A DNA stretch of 64,000 nt from Spisula solida (lineage: Eukaryota; Mollusca; Bivalvia; Venerida; Mactridae): the NCBI GenBank assembly GCA_947247005.1, contig OX365950.1, positions 13,032,720-13,096,719 on the forward strand. Direction: 5' to 3'. Under the pieces are notes generated by a model. That model had not been told where the DNA came from and made no database searches. It worked only from the letters and a program-made list of their open reading frames with translations. The translations under genes and the position numbers were made by a program. Positions 22,921-36,788 of the stretch are shown piece after piece (positions within the stretch are counted from its first letter, which is position 1; each line of letters begins with the position of its first letter).

Positions 22921-25900
22921 TTACCTACCTACCCTTTCTATTTCTGCTTGGGTCGGGAAATGGAAACAACAAATATTTTAAGTTTGGCCCAAGGGTCATA
23001 ACTCAACTACACATGCTGACTTATACATGTATTTCTACAAAGTTTGACAAACAAGCTCCAATACATAACTATGAGCAGCAAAATTACAAGAGCCACAACT
23101 CTGCCAATTACTTTTTTAAAGATCAAATCTGAATCAAAATACATAGGTGGGCAGCTACGATTCTTAATAAATATATGATCTGTTCTGTTCTAATCCTACA
23201 AAGTGTTCAGGTGAGCTAAGAGAATAATAGATTTAAATATAAGTTATGTATGCAACAGTCTCAAGGTGAAGTACAGAGTCAATAGTTGAAGGTCAAACGC
23301 CAATAGTCTTGATACATATTGGATTACCATGCAGACAATAAGGTTAAATTAAGGCACAGTTCAAATGGTATCAAATATAAACTGGAGTTTATTCAGTAAA
23401 CAGAAGACAGAGATACCCCCAACAAATTCAAGTTTCACACATTGTTGGTAACACAATATTGTCAGCATAATACAACAACAGCATCTCCATGCCATGACTT
23501 TTTATGTTATTTTATATGTCTGAGTGAAACTTGCAGGATCACAGGCTGAGTCTGAATGACTCTATATAGTAGTTAACACTTACGAATAATTTATTAAAAG
23601 CAAACTACACGATGTCTGAACTAAATGACTCTGGACAGATGCAGTGCCAGAAGAAAAAGGTAATAAAGGAACAGTGGTTGGGACACAACAAAAATAATAA
23701 CAAAACATAATCGGAGGACAAGCTGCCGAGTGCCATAAAGCCCAAAGAGTGTGCAATAAATATTTCAATAAGCATGACATGAAGTTAGCCGATCCATGCC
23801 TTGATCTGCCCATGATGTCAGAGTAATACCAACATCCTCAAGACTCATTGTACCAAATTTTGGTTAAACCTGTGCAGCATACATTATCATTTATATGATT
23901 AATAGAATCTTACATTCATGCTCATTACATACATGTCTTACTAAACTTGTCGACAAAAACAATATGAGAATCTGCAAAACCTTGTGTCATTTTATTTTGT
24001 CCACTCATTTAACAAAACTTGTATATAATGAGCACTCATACAAGAGGCTCTTTCTATGCACAACAGCTGGGGTACTGTTTTATCGAATACTAAAATTAAG
24101 CCTTCAACAGTTGCAAATTGTGGTAAACAAATTATCTGTAATATTAATGATGTTTTAGGAAATGAATTCCAACAATCATGATAACCCCTTTTTGCAGTTG
24201 TAAAAGACCTCAGGAATAAAATGATCCATGTTTCTAAATAGAGGTTGTTGCTCAAAGAAGGGTTGGTCAAAGAAGGGTTGCTCTCGAGAGGTGGCACTGT
24301 ATACTGGGTTTACATAATACAATTATGTATAAGAAAAATGATTTAATACTTCAAGAAGATATAGATAAAATGTATACCAATTTGCTGTGTGTTTACAGAA
24401 CTACATGCAATTGTTGGGCAACAATTGTGCAACAATTGGGCAACAATTGAGCTAGTCTTTAAACTGAGTGTATACAGAACGAAAACAATTACAGGCAATC
24501 GTTGTGCAACAATTTGCGTAGTCTAAATAGAGCTTAAAGATGATTAACATTGGACTATTCATGCATTTAGTTTGGAAGGGCAATGACATTAACTTCCACA
24601 ATAACAGCTAAGCTTAGATCAAAGAAATGTTATTAATAACCCAACCAATGTGTAAACTGACACATAATAATGTTTATGTTTAGTGGTGGTTATTTTAAAT
24701 AAATATAAACAATTAGAGCATAAAGAACAAGGAGACACTTCACCGATTTTCTACCAAAATTCTTCTGATAACATCAAAAACATGAGTTTGGCAATGAAAC
24801 AGATCCGCAATGCCAATGTAGAATAAAGAATTGTCTTGTACTAATATTGACAATTACAATAAAAAAACAGAATATTATATTTTCAGCCCATAAAGAATAA
24901 ATTTAACAATATTGTACCTATCAACCCAGGTAAGGCTTATGAAAGGTTAATTATTAATAACAGCAATAATTATTATGAATTTCAGTGGACCATAACTCTA
25001 TAATATGTCCTCAAATAAAAAATGCTGGTTTACAACCTTTTTTTGCAATAACTGAGGGGGGGGGGACTTCTCTTGCAGTTTTGGTAAAATCAGTAAACTT
25101 TTAATGATCTGACCTAGTACTTGACCCCAGATGACCAAGTTGCAAATTTGACCTAAATTTTACAAAGTCAAACACGCTTTTTGACTACATTTTAAGGTCA
25201 AACTATGTCATCTTCAAAGTGTTTTAACCTAAGCTTTTATATAATTCTTTGAATAACCTTGAAATGAAAATGCATAGAAAAAGGGACCGTTGAGGCAGTT
25301 TTGATTTAATGTAGATATCCTTTTCATTTGACTGTATGTGTAACGGGCACTGTCAAACCTGTCTAAATACCACCTGCAAACAGAGACCACTATTACAAAA
25401 CCTGTCTGCAGGAATCACCAATTTTAGATTTCATCAGACCAATATAAATGATAGTTTAACCTGTTAAGAAAGACCACCTGTCAATACAGACCACAATTTA
25501 TTGTTGCTGTTCTCATGAATGGTCGTCATAGACAGATAGGCTGTATTACAGGCCTCTATCCAGAGACAAGCATCATCGCGAAACTTGTCTAGTGTTTATT
25601 TTGTGGTGTTGTTCTTGCTATTTAAGTGACAGACTCATTTCTCATTTTTTCACCGAGGCATTTTTTTAGTGACTCGGTGTGCCTCACTGTGGCTATGGGC
25701 CTGTATCATATAAAACTTAACTGGTTACATAATACAGACTCGTAAACAAACAATCTAATATTCTTCATTTCATCTCAGACGTTCTGAACTTCTAAACTTC
25801 GGACACTTCGTATGCATGACTCTTCTTCAATTGTGCAAATCACACGTTCGCTAGTCACTGTGGCTGATTTTTATTCATAAACAAAATTAAATGAAAACAA

Positions 25901-26867
25901 ATGTCACAATATGAGACTATAATGCCTTCAGTGAACTGCACCAATGGGCACAACAATATTTGGTGCACAAGTACCTGTATAAGGCCACATTTTTTTATTT
26001 TTGAGTTAAAATTTAGCTGTCCAGGGAGGGAATGCATTTAGAACATTAGGAACAAAAGGATCCATAAGGTCGCTAGCTAGTAGGTGATTCTTTAGGCCCT
26101 CTTGATATTTCTATTCAGATTCTGCCCGATACAGCAAAATTTTCAAAATATCTGGTAAACCTAAAAATCTCAAACCTGTGGCATAACTGTTAACAATATA
26201 TTGTGTCCTATACATGTATAACTGCACAAACAGTAAGCAACCCATTGTTAGCCTAAGGCATATTATATATTAAAAGCGCAATTAAATATTGAACAGATTT
26301 TAATCAATACAAATAATATCCGGTACATAATCGTATCAAGGTTATATAAAAAGCAGTTATGCAAGTTACTTTCATTATAGCTTAGAGGCCAAACTCAATA
26401 AATTATTGTACCATAAAATCATCATCTTCTATCTTATTTAATTAATTCAACAAGGTGTCCAGGGATGTATGGGCATCTTTTCATAGCTAAATATTGCATT
26501 CAACAGTATATACTAATAGCTTACATTCTTAAGAAAAAATGCAGAAAAACCCATAGCTAAAATTCTAAGGAGCATTAATTTTATTACAAAATTGATGCTC
26601 TCAAAAAACTTGAAGTCGTTAAGTTTAACGATGTACTTCAAAGTTTAAACATATTATAATATGCCTCCACCTCAAAATAGATCAAAGCATCAACCCAATC
26701 TAAAAGCATTAATATTTTTTGAAAAGCAGTTGTAAGTAAATGATTCGTACACAGGTTATATGGATATGTTATTCTGCATCTTTATGATACAAATATCAAC
26801 TGGTAATTACTATAAGATCCAACGGATGGTGTTAACAGTACAATTAGTTCATGTATCATTATACATA
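22921..26867. other. intron, no gene seen; minor repeats
   Basis: Contains a pearl-core remnant near 25085-25225 ('gacctagtacttgaccccag'), short 'gcaacaattg' repeats at about 24405-24450, and a family 'cactgtcaaacctgtctaaa' near 25345-25540 resembling pogo-type MITE ends. No exon with splice support was found on either strand. Confidence 0.45.
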
Positions 26868-27291
26868 GTGGGCGCGTTCGTAACGCTGTTCCGCACATCC
26901 CGGACAGTGGAACACACTTACGAGCAAACCGGAACACTGTTCGGAACATGTTCTTTCTGTGCCCGCCACAGAGGTGGTGCAGCCAGAACAGTCACGTGAT
27001 TTCAACAACAACAATGGCCGCTTGCGTCATAAAATAGAATATAATTATGGACCATTGCGGGCAAACAGTCGCACTTAAATGTATCCACATGCATATTTCT
27101 TCCTCCAGTATTACGGCTGCAACTACAATTTTGGTCATCTTAAACATTTTACTTTCTGTTCCGTTTTGTTCGTAAGGTGTTTGGAGTAGAACATTCGGCA
27201 CACTGTGCAGGACAGTTCTGTTTTGTTCGTAAGTTGTTCGGAGTAGAACGTCCCGCACAGTGTGCGGAACAGACGTTCCGAACATACCCAG
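26868..27291. mobile_element. 424-bp inverted-repeat element
   Basis: Ends GTGGGCGCGTTCGTAACG and CGTTCCGAACATACCCAG are inverted with mismatches; both lead into ...CTGTTCCGCACA on reading inward. A second inner repeat ('gttcgtaag.tgtt.ggagtagaac') occurs twice on the right side. CpG-rich ends differ from AT-rich surroundings. Open frames crossing it (26760-26999, 26992-27372) follow the repeats and are not genes. Confidence 0.6.
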
Positions 27292-27544
27292 TATTACACG
27301 CATACTTAAAACCAAGAAACTAAAATGTGTATGTAGGATGTGTATGCTCCACTTGTCATTTGACCAAGTCAAGGATCATAACTTAAATACTTGGTGAGGG
27401 CATAAAAATCCATGTAACAAGTACCATAAAAGCTTCAGTGAAATCTTAACACAGTGAACCTTTTACTTAAATAATGACAACTTTCAAGTAAGGAGTTATC
27501 CAAATAAGTTCGTTTTTCACTAATGTACTCCCAAAACATATGTA

Positions 27545-29095
27545 CACACACATCACATGTGACACAACACATGTACATACAACATATGTACATACAGAGT
27601 GCAATGTTAACAACACATGTACACACAACCCACGTGCATACAGAGTGCAATGTCAACAACACATGTACATACAGAGTGCAATGTCAACAACACATGTACA
27701 AACAGAGTGCAATGTTAACAACACATGTACATACAGAGTGCAATGTCAACAACACATGTACATACAGAGTGCAATGTCAACAACACATGTACAAACAGAG
27801 TGCAATGTTAACAACACATGTACAAACAGAGTGCAATGTTGACAACACATGTACATACAGAGTGCAATGTCAACAACACATGTACATACAGAGTGCAATG
27901 TCAACAACACATGTACACACAGAGTGCAATGCTAACAACACATGTACATACAGAGTGCAATGTTAACAACACATGTGCATACTGAGTGCAATGTTAACAA
28001 CACATGTGCATACTGAGTGCAATGTTAACAACACATGTATATACTGAGTGCAATGTTAACAACACATGTACATACAGAGTGCAATGTTAACAACACATGT
28101 GCATAGTGAGTGCAATGTTAACAACACATGTACATACAGAGTGCAATGTTAACAACACATGTGCATACTGAGTGCATTGTTAACAACCCATGTGCATACT
28201 GAGTACACTGTTAACAACACATGTACATACAACACATGTGCATACAGAGTGCAATGTTAACAACACATATGCATACAGAGTGCAATGTTAACAACACATG
28301 TACATACAGAGTGCAATGTTAACAACACATGTGCATACAGAGTGCAATGTTAACAACACATGTGCATACAACACATGTGCATACAGAGTGCAATGTTAAC
28401 AACACATGTGCATATAGAGTGCAATGTTAACAACACATGTACATACAGAGTGCAATGTTAACAACACATGTGCATACAGAGTGCAATGTTAACAACACAT
28501 GTACATACTGAGTGCAATGTTAACAACACATGTATATACTGAGTGCAATGTTAACAACACATGTACATACAGAGTGCAATGGTAACAACACATGTGCATA
28601 CAGAGTGCAATGTTAACAACACATGTACATACAGAGTGCAATGTCAACAACACATGTACATACTGAGTGCAATGTTAACAACACATGTGCATACAGAGTG
28701 CAATGTTAACAACACATGTACATACAACACATGTGCATACAGAGTGCAATGTTAACAACACATGTACATACAACACATGTGCATACAGAGTGCAATGTTA
28801 ACAACACATGTGCATACAGAGTGCAATGTTAACAACACATGTACATACAGAGTGCAATGTTAACAACACATGTGCATACAGAGTGCAATGTTAACAACAC
28901 ATGTACATACTGAGTGCAATGTTAACAACACATGTATATACTGAGTGCAATGTTAACAACACATGTACATACAGAGTGCAATGTTAACAACACATGTGCA
29001 TACAGAGTGCAATGTTAACAACACATGTACATACAGAGTGCAATGTCAACAACACATGTACATACAGAGTGCAATGTCAACAACACATGTTCTCC
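27545..29095. repeat. 31-bp minisatellite, about 1.55 kb
   Basis: Around fifty copies of a 31-nt unit beginning 'acatgtacatacagagtgca' with 'atgttaacaac' completing it. Variants (tacata/tgcata, gttaac/gtcaac, cagag/ctgag) alternate in blocks, and an extra 'catacaacacatgtgc' insertion recurs near 28230, 28370, 28725 and 28765, showing segmental duplication. Since 31 is not a multiple of 3, one open frame passes through all three reading phases, giving a 31-residue periodic peptide; these frames are by-products. Confidence 0.92.
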
Positions 29096-31190
29096 CACAG
29101 CACATCGACACATACGTACAGTACAAGTACTCCCCCCCACTCACACATAGCACATGAAAACCCATACAAAGCATGTGTACAAAACAAATGTATTAATATA
29201 GAGCACATGTATGCAGCAATACATGTACAATCTTTGAAACTATGTATGTACTCCCACAAAGTGCATCATTATAACCCCCAAGCAAAGGATAGAAGAAGAA
29301 TACCTTGACTGATGTGTACACTGTATAACAGTAACATTTTTTCTGCTTCCTGGATTTTGGAACTCCATTAGAAAACACTGTTGGTAAAAATACACAGAAG
29401 TTTTATATTTAAAAGACAAGAATTAGGCGAAGCATACAATGATCACAGCCATTTACTATACAGAATAAACAGCCCATGAAGATCAATAGTATGCATTTTA
29501 GTCAAATTGTCAGGTTTAAAGGAATGTACCCAGTTTGTGTCAATGCAGAGTAATTATTATACACAAGGAATTAAATTCCTTGACATAAAGTAGGACCTAC
29601 ATAAATCCATGACTTAAATATACCTTTATAATTCTTAGCTTTAAACTATACCTGTATATATATTGATTGACTTAAATGGACCACTTATTTAATTCCTTGA
29701 CTTGATCATGTTGATGAACAATTCAAATCTGTAAATGTAATTAAATTAATAAAATATTATTTATTATAATCATTGCATTCACAATGTTTATTGAACATTG
29801 CATAATTTGGCAGACGGCATCAATTTCTGAGTCACAACATTAAACCTACTTAATTCATTTTAACTTCTTTTCAAAGGAATCTTAAACCACTTGGATTTAA
29901 TTAAAATTCATTCAGCTATCAAATGAGAATAAAAGGCTGTAAAAACGTTGCTTTTAGCAATAGCATGTGTACATAATAAACAAAATACACAAAAATCTAC
30001 ATGTCCTCAAATATTTGTCAGAGGGGACATAATAATAATAATAATAATAAAGACTTTATATAATGAGGCAACACAGTTGGTAAAGCCAGTCTTACCTGTG
30101 AGCCTCAAAAACATAAAACCAGGCTTGTACCTTTAATACTTCATATACATAGGGACAAAGAACACCCCAGTTATTACTGCATAAACCTTAATCCAACCAC
30201 ATGGTTGAGGTCAAAAATACCCCTATAAAAATAAACTTCAAAGCAACTTTACCTCACAATCAATACACCTTCCTTTTAATTAATTTAGTAAATAAATTCC
30301 AATATTGTTAAACTTTTAATAATTTATTTAAAGTCAGTAATATTAACCGACTCCTGTATTCAATACTTCTATACTTAATTCAAACTTCACTACTGATCAT
30401 GTGATGGTTTTTACTAGAATAGAAAACTAGAATCTTGAATCAACAGAAGCTGAAAGTTAAACCATCTGTTTACATCAGTACATCAGTGAACAGCTGATAG
30501 CAGGGAGTGATAAAAGGGGAGGGACAAGGGCAACTAAATCAGTCATGTAACTATGTGGTCGGTGAACCACTAAATATCATTATGAGGCTGACACCAGGCT
30601 CTTAAAGCAGGATGTCAGGAGACACATGAAGCAACACTTTGATCAAGTGTAACCGGAGTTATATAATGACTTTGTAAACATAGGCCAATATAATATAATT
30701 CTTTGAAAATATAATCCCCACCCATAAAAAAAGTCTCTCTTAAATCGCCTTGCCAACCAGACGCATCCTTCACAGCCACCATAAAGCATAAAAAGCCTGT
30801 CCAGTAATCATAAATTCAATAAATTCTCCTCTATTTGACTGATTCCAACATTAAATATCATAAATATAATATAATTAGAGAGATTTTTAGTCAAATCTTA
30901 CCGAAATCACAAAAAAAAATTTTTTAAACAAAATGCCTTCGGTTGTTGATTTAGGTGACACAGTCAATGATAATGGCCATGACCTGAAGTACTATTATAA
31001 TTCCGTTGTTCTGGAACCTAAGACTAGCTTATTGATTTGGTTATAAGTTATATGTCCTTGATACTATTTTATGTTGTATCTGTATATGTATTTAATAAGC
31101 ATGAAGGTTATTAAGTGTAAAATGCATTAATCTAGCTAGAAATGAATGTTTTATTATTATATACACACATTTTGATCGTGACTTATTGCT
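29096..31190. other. intron, no gene seen
   Basis: AT-rich. (ATA)n near 30030-30050. A candidate minus-strand donor CACAG|GTAAGAC at about 30093 lacks a convincing exon. Small open frames have no family support. Confidence 0.45.
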
Positions 31191-31194
31191 TCTC

Positions 31195-31600
31195 GTTCAC
31201 CAGCATATATTCTCCCCCTGTGTGAATCTGGAGCGGTGCACTAGAGGTAGGGCGCATGCTTTAGGATCAAGAGGTCCCGGGTTAAATCCCTTGTCTGTGC
31301 CACTGCTTAATTTATCTGAGCAAGAACAACACAATGCTCCACTTGACCAAGGTGTGAATTGGTTCATGTGAGGGTGGTCACAGTCTGTACATGTTCCGTA
31401 TTCCTGGGCACCGTATCTCGATGTTGGCTGCACACAAACCTGGGGAGAGAAATAGTCTCCACAGGGAGACTCAAACACAGTTTTCCTTAGGTAACCCAAT
31501 GACCAGGGGGAGTTCAAATGTCATAGGCTGGCTGAACCCACAGCTGAATTGTTGAAAGCTGCCATCGAAAATTGGTAACTCAACTTTAACTTCTTAACTT
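31195..31600 (+). mobile_element. tRNA-derived SINE
   Basis: The head carries a tRNA-like A-box region (GCACTAGAGGTAGGGCGC, about 31235) and a B-box (GGTTAAATCCC, about 31281) 45 nt apart. The body has 'accaaggtgtgaattggttc' and 'cctggggagagaaatagtct'. The tail phrase 'gactagccactaatgtatga' recurs at about 5155 ('gactaaccactgatgtatga'), and 'tcgttcaccag' precedes both, so an older copy remains at about 5090-5190. Open frames 31186-31517 are by-products. Confidence 0.65.
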
Positions 31601-32886
31601 ATCTGAGGGATTTGACTAGCCACTAATGTATGAGGATGGACTCAACTTGTCTTTTAAGAAATCCTTATTTTTCATAAAAAAGTATAAAAAAAATTAACTA
31701 CATTTGTATGTAAATCAGTAAAATATCAGGACTTAGTATGTTCATGTTATACAAGAGGCAGTTAGAGAGTCGCTTTCAGCAGGGGATAATAAACAGATCC
31801 ACAACAATTCCTGCAAAACAAAGGGAAGTAATAATGTTAAACAACAGGTCAGTTATGAGTTGAATCCCTTGATTGCATTGCTTTTTTGTCTAGTTGTGGA
31901 AATACAAATTTGACAATTGCTTAAAAGAAAGCAATATCAGTTCGAAAGTTACCCTCCCCCCACTACTTCTCTTTAAAATACAGTTTTCTGTTCCAACTTT
32001 CTACACTTTTTGTAAGATACAAAACATGTATAACAAAACATGAAACTGGTACTCTAAACTAACACTAGACTTGTTTGGACCACATGGTCATTTGATGTAG
32101 CATATGACCTCAATAAGTTTAGAAATTTATGTAAATAAAATCTAAATTCTTTTGGGCAGTCAGTTGGGTCAAGTAACATGCTAAGATATCAGGTTACAAG
32201 AGCGTATCAGAAATGTCCAAACTTAGATGACACAGGGTCAAATAAAAATTAGCTACATTAACAATAAGAATTTAAGTAAACATATTTTAATTATTTACAC
32301 CAAGTAAAATAATATTAATACAGTGAAAGACAGTCTAGAAAGCTACTTGAAGCGAGTTGTTATAACCAAGGACAGGTTCACACCTCAGCAGGCCTGTAAT
32401 TATCATAATAATTCAATGCCCAAGCCTCAGGAGCTTGCGTAATCTTCTTCAAATCAGCCAGAAATACTGACCTGTCAATAACTGAAAGGTTTTGGGTCAA
32501 TTACACATGTATCAGTATCATATAACATCCTGTCCAGAATCTAACACATATCACATCTGCCCACTGAGGCTTAAACCCTTAAGTAACACATCACATCTGC
32601 CCACTGAGGCTTAAACCCTTAAGGACATTGAGTATAATCAATAGTGCGATTGTGTACGTTTTTTTCAAAAGCATTAATTTTTATTCTTCAAATTGAAAAT
32701 TGTTGGATACCGTAAGCATAGTATTATGATATACTACATTAACCCTTCATCATCATCATCTTCATTAATCGCATCCCTCATTTTGAGTATTTTCGCGATG
32801 TGTTAAAAACTGTACAGTGTTTTTTTAAAAAAGAATGTCTCATGTTTTTGTACAGTTTAAAATCACGTTAAAAACGAAGCAGTTGT
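31601..32886. other. intron, no gene seen; 43-bp direct duplication
   Basis: 'catctgcccactgaggctta' occurs at about 32553 and 32591 as two tandem copies of a unit of about 40 nt. Otherwise AT-rich, without coding signal. Confidence 0.5.
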
Positions 32887-33275
32887 CTAGTTCTGAAATC
32901 CTGCCAAAGCTGTCTGAAAACCAACCAAGGTAACTTGGCTGACAGCGACCTGGGGGAGCCTGTTCCAGAGGACGATACTTGCTGGAAAGAAGCTGTGTTG
33001 GTAGGATGATATGGCAGTTGAGAGCTGTGTCAGCTGTGGGTGGTTATGCCTGGTAGACCTGGATGGCCGTAGAGGCGGGTCTGGTGTGATGTCGACCAGT
33101 CCACGTTGAATCTTGTAGAGCATTGACAGCCTTGCGTGATCTCTGCATCTTTGTAGGGTGTCCCACTTCAGATCTTTGATCATGTCAGAGACACTGCTGG
33201 TTCTTCTGAAGTCTCCCTTGACAAATCTGGCAGCTCTTCTCTAAACCATCTCTAGTTGGTTGTTGAGGCTCTCAG
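32887..33275 (-). pseudogene. second non-LTR retrotransposon remnant (3' end)
   Basis: The minus-strand reading is RRAARFVKGDFRRTSSVSDM, then IKDLKWDTLQRC, LSMLYKIQRGLVDI, SFFPASIVLWNRLPQVAV and FQTALAGFQN. This is the extreme C terminus of a Jockey/CR1-type ORF2. An in-frame TAG interrupts it just before RRAARF. It is the same domain as in the neighbouring 33.9-34.6 kb fragment but from a different, more diverged subfamily, so it is an independent insertion and not part of the same copy. Confidence 0.75.
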
Positions 33276-33299
33276 TATGAGGAGGGACAGGTCAAATGT

Positions 33300-33400
33300 T
33301 CTCGCCAATACCAAGTTTCAAAAACCTAGCTTGTTATGAGTTCTCATAGGATCCAGAATTTTGACACACAGACAGACTTTTGAGAACAATAAGGGGACTA
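33300..33400 (+). mobile_element. fragment of 'gtaggggactaat' pearl-like family
   Basis: 'aataccaagtttcaaaaacc', 'agcttgttatgagttctcat', 'aggatccag', 'gacacacagacagac' and 'aaggggactaataaaa' match the 3' half of the elements at 4.1 and 5.4 kb. It separates the two LINE fragments. Confidence 0.55.
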
Positions 33401-33889
33401 ATAAAAGGGAGAATGTGGGAAAATTAGGTAAAACTCACTTAAATTAGATGATTTATATAAATGCACGATTACTGTATAATTTTGATTAGTTAATTATAAA
33501 CCAACTATTTTACATCGGTTGACTAATCCAATTGATGTTGATGTAAATAAGACATTATCCTGGCCTGACTAAAAAACAGAAAGGTTAATTATACGTGAAC
33601 AATTTGTTCATATAATCATTTGGTTAATGAACACAAAAGTTTGCATGATTGGTTTCGTAGTTCTCAAGTTCACCTTCAAATTTCAACATACCGGAATATA
33701 CAAACAATAATACAAGTCCATATATACTACTCAAAATTTGATAAGGGTCAACAAATTTTCCATACGAATATTTTGCAAATTGAATCTTCTTCATATTGAG
33801 TGCAGGGCTCTCTCTGGAGCATCAACGCACAATTGTGACTACATACAGTGACTGTGAGGCGAAAAACGCTGTACAATGGTTAAAAACAA

Positions 33890-34600
33890 CTAAAACATGA
33901 TGTGCATCTAATGTAGAGAGCCCAGACCCGCCTTGAAGCTGACCAAGGTTGGGAATATGGCAACATCTGCCGGCAACTGGTTCCATAGGCAAGTTGATGA
34001 GGGGAAGAAGGAGTATTTATATACGTACGTCTGGCAGAATGGAATGATGTATTGCAGTGAGTGGCCTCTAGTTGATACGGCAGCTGGATGGTAGTACTCA
34101 GTAACCAGGATGTAGACAAACTTGTATACAATTCTGTACATTAGGACTTAGCTTGGTGTCAGTTTTTCACTCTTGTAATGATGGCCGTCCCAGTGAGGTG
34201 ATCATTTGGCTGGAGCTGCTAATTCGGCGATAATCCCCAGTAACGAAGCATGCTGCTCTCCTCTGGACAGCTTCCAGTTGGTTGATGTTTCTGGCTGTGC
34301 TTGGGTCCCAGGCTGGTAAAGCATATTCCATTATTGGTCTCACTAGGGTCTTGCAGCATTGCGCTTTGAAGTCTCTCAGGCAACTGGATATGTTTCTCCT
34401 AAGGAATGATAGGCTGTTGTTCGCTTTCTTTGTGATGGCATCAATATGGTCATTCCAAAGGAGCTTCTCATGTATTGTGGCAAAGAGGTACTTCCCACTA
34501 GTGACTAGCTTATGCCCATGGATGGTATAGTCGGACTTGATTGGCGTTCGCTTGCAGGTGATCCTGATTGTTTCGCACTTCGATGGGTAATCAATGGGTA
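33890..34600 (-). pseudogene. non-LTR retrotransposon remnant, RT C-terminal region
   Basis: The minus strand encodes the region after the reverse-transcriptase catalytic core of Jockey/CR1-type LINEs. Motifs in order are PSKCETIRITCKR, DYTIHGHKL, WNDHIDAITKKANNSLSFLR, TLVRPIMEYALPAWDPSTA, INQLEAVQRRAACFVTGDYR and then, in a second frame, STRGHSLQ, SFFPSSTCLWNQLP and LVSFKAGLG. The frame is broken near 34150 and the catalytic residues and endonuclease are absent. This is a 5'-truncated, frameshifted dead copy. The open frame continues upstream to 34724 without family similarity. Such fragments in introns are expected; no function is suggested. Confidence 0.8.
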
Positions 34601-34724
34601 ATTTCGAATATGATGAACTGATGCAATTTTCATTAAACATAATGTTACACCTGCAATATTGAAAGCGAACAAAGATTGCATCAAAAGTTGATGTCATTAT
34701 GCTGATAAGCCAAGCTTCACTCAA

Positions 34725-36788
34725 ATATTTGTGCTACAATTAAGTCTATGTGATAACAGAATGCAGTCCATTTTGTGGCATTTAGGGTATTACACAATAT
34801 GAAAATAGTAAAGGGACAAACATTTCCATGTTATTCTTGCCAATTTTTTACCTGTCAATAGCGCTTATCAAATACCTGGAAAAGGACGACATCATTGATG
34901 CATCAGATTAATTTTTTCGAAATTAAGCAGCAGATTGGACAAAACTTCAATATTTACAGTTTCTTCATCGGTTTTGTTCAGACACAAATTAATATTGATT
35001 TCTTGACCCTCATCAAACTTTGAGCAGTATACTTAGTATCAGATTTGTTACAAAACTGACACCTTTCTTCTTGAAGTTAACACCATTCTATCAACTTAAC
35101 ACCATTCTATGAAGATTATTACCAGGTCAAAACCATGCTTGACTTCTATCATATGTGTTTACCATGCAAGCCAATTGCGCAACACCAATTCTAATGACAG
35201 TCACACCATTCTTCTAAATCAACACCATTCTATTCTAGTCAGTCAACACCATAGTTTCTATTTGTGTTTGTTAAGCCATATTGGGCAACCCAACTCCATT
35301 CTACAAAGTCAACACCATTATATCATGTTTGTTTAATCAAATAATACCATTTTGACATGGTATGTTTGTACACTGTATACTTATGCAATGGATGAGAAAC
35401 ATATTGTTTAAATCAGAAAAATATATGTTCTGTTCTGTTCTGTTCTGTTTAATTAAAGTCACCATTAAGCGACTACATGTATGTAACAGTCATTGTATTT
35501 TAACACTATCAAGCTACACACTCAGGTTGCCTATTACGAAATTAATATGATCAAGATTATTTGGTTGCACGATTTATAACTCTCGAAAAATGAAATTAAA
35601 ATAACTATCAGACCGCAGACAAAATTGCAGACATCCAGACAAAATGAAGGCATACCATAATCAGAACGTCATGTTTGATTAACCAATTAACTGTTCAGAA
35701 AATTAACCAATTAACTGTCTCAGCTTGGTCATGTGCGGCAACAACTAAGTACCTTAGGTAAGCAATTTCCTAACCACACAATGTACATTTACATACATAA
35801 AATGTGTTGTGATTAATTATTTAAGAGTTATATTTCAACAGATTAACATATCATACAGGAAATTAGAGTCATCATTTCCGTTGGTAAAGAAATAAATAGT
35901 ATAATGAAAACATACAGTCCTCAACCATATCCATATAAAACTGTATTGTGTGTTTTTAATTTATTCAGCTTATCACTTTTTGTACAGGATATAGACCTCT
36001 TTTAGATGCAAAAGATGAAACTTCATCGTGAATTTTAAATAGGTATGATCCACTTGACACAGACATGTACATGTATTAATGTTACTGCAACAAATTGTAT
36101 GTTTACCCTGGTGTATATGTTTTTTAGTATCCTCGCCTCTAGGGGACCCATGGTCATATGGGTGAGGCCTCAAGAAGAAGTTAGTCATTTTAGTTTTTGG
36201 GTGTTGATAGTGCACAATACAGAAGATGCTCCAGTTCCAGAAGCATCCCTGGTTCTTGCATGCACCTGAGCATCATACACAATACCTCAGTTTTTAAAGT
36301 CTCATGAGTATCATGTTCCAAATTAACATACACTAAGTACACAAATACTGACAGCACCAAGACTATATACCCCCCCCCCCCCCCCTCCTCCAAACTTATA
36401 ATGGGACACAAAAAAAGAGCAATGACTCCATCAAAATCAAAATCGCAAGAATTCTAATTGTAAAGGTTCAAGAACTGTGTAAAACAAAATCCATGATTAT
36501 CTTCTCTTGTCTGTACTATGAGGTCATCACCTTAAACATGGTTGATATACAATTTTCACACCAAAATTCCAGGACTTTTCAATTTTTTTCATGGTAGAAT
36601 GAATATTCAAGTGTTTTCCTACATTCAAGGGTTTTCCCTCAATTTTGGCAGCACTTAATCCAAGTACTTTTCAAGGTTGAAACCAAATTCAAGGACTTTT
36701 TAAGGCCTGCGCAAATCTTGTTAAAAGTACATGGAGTTACAAGATTTGTCTAAATATTGATAAATATGATTTAACAACAAAAACAACC
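34725..36788. other. intron, no gene seen; degenerate short repeats
   Basis: 'caacaccattct' recurs irregularly at 35075-35350; (TGTTC)n at 35428-35450; a poly-C run at 36370-36386. 36560-36715 has 'caaggactttttaagg' phrases seen in hAT-type repeats. Confidence 0.45.

Noticed and set aside
27523..27966. 147-codon open frame with a 31-residue periodic peptide
   Set aside because: It lies wholly in a 31-bp minisatellite; the same peptide appears in shifted frames, as expected from a repeat period that is not a multiple of three.
30093..30170. Possible minus-strand exon ending CACAG|GTAAGAC
   Set aside because: The donor is good but no frame looks protein-like and the acceptor is weak.
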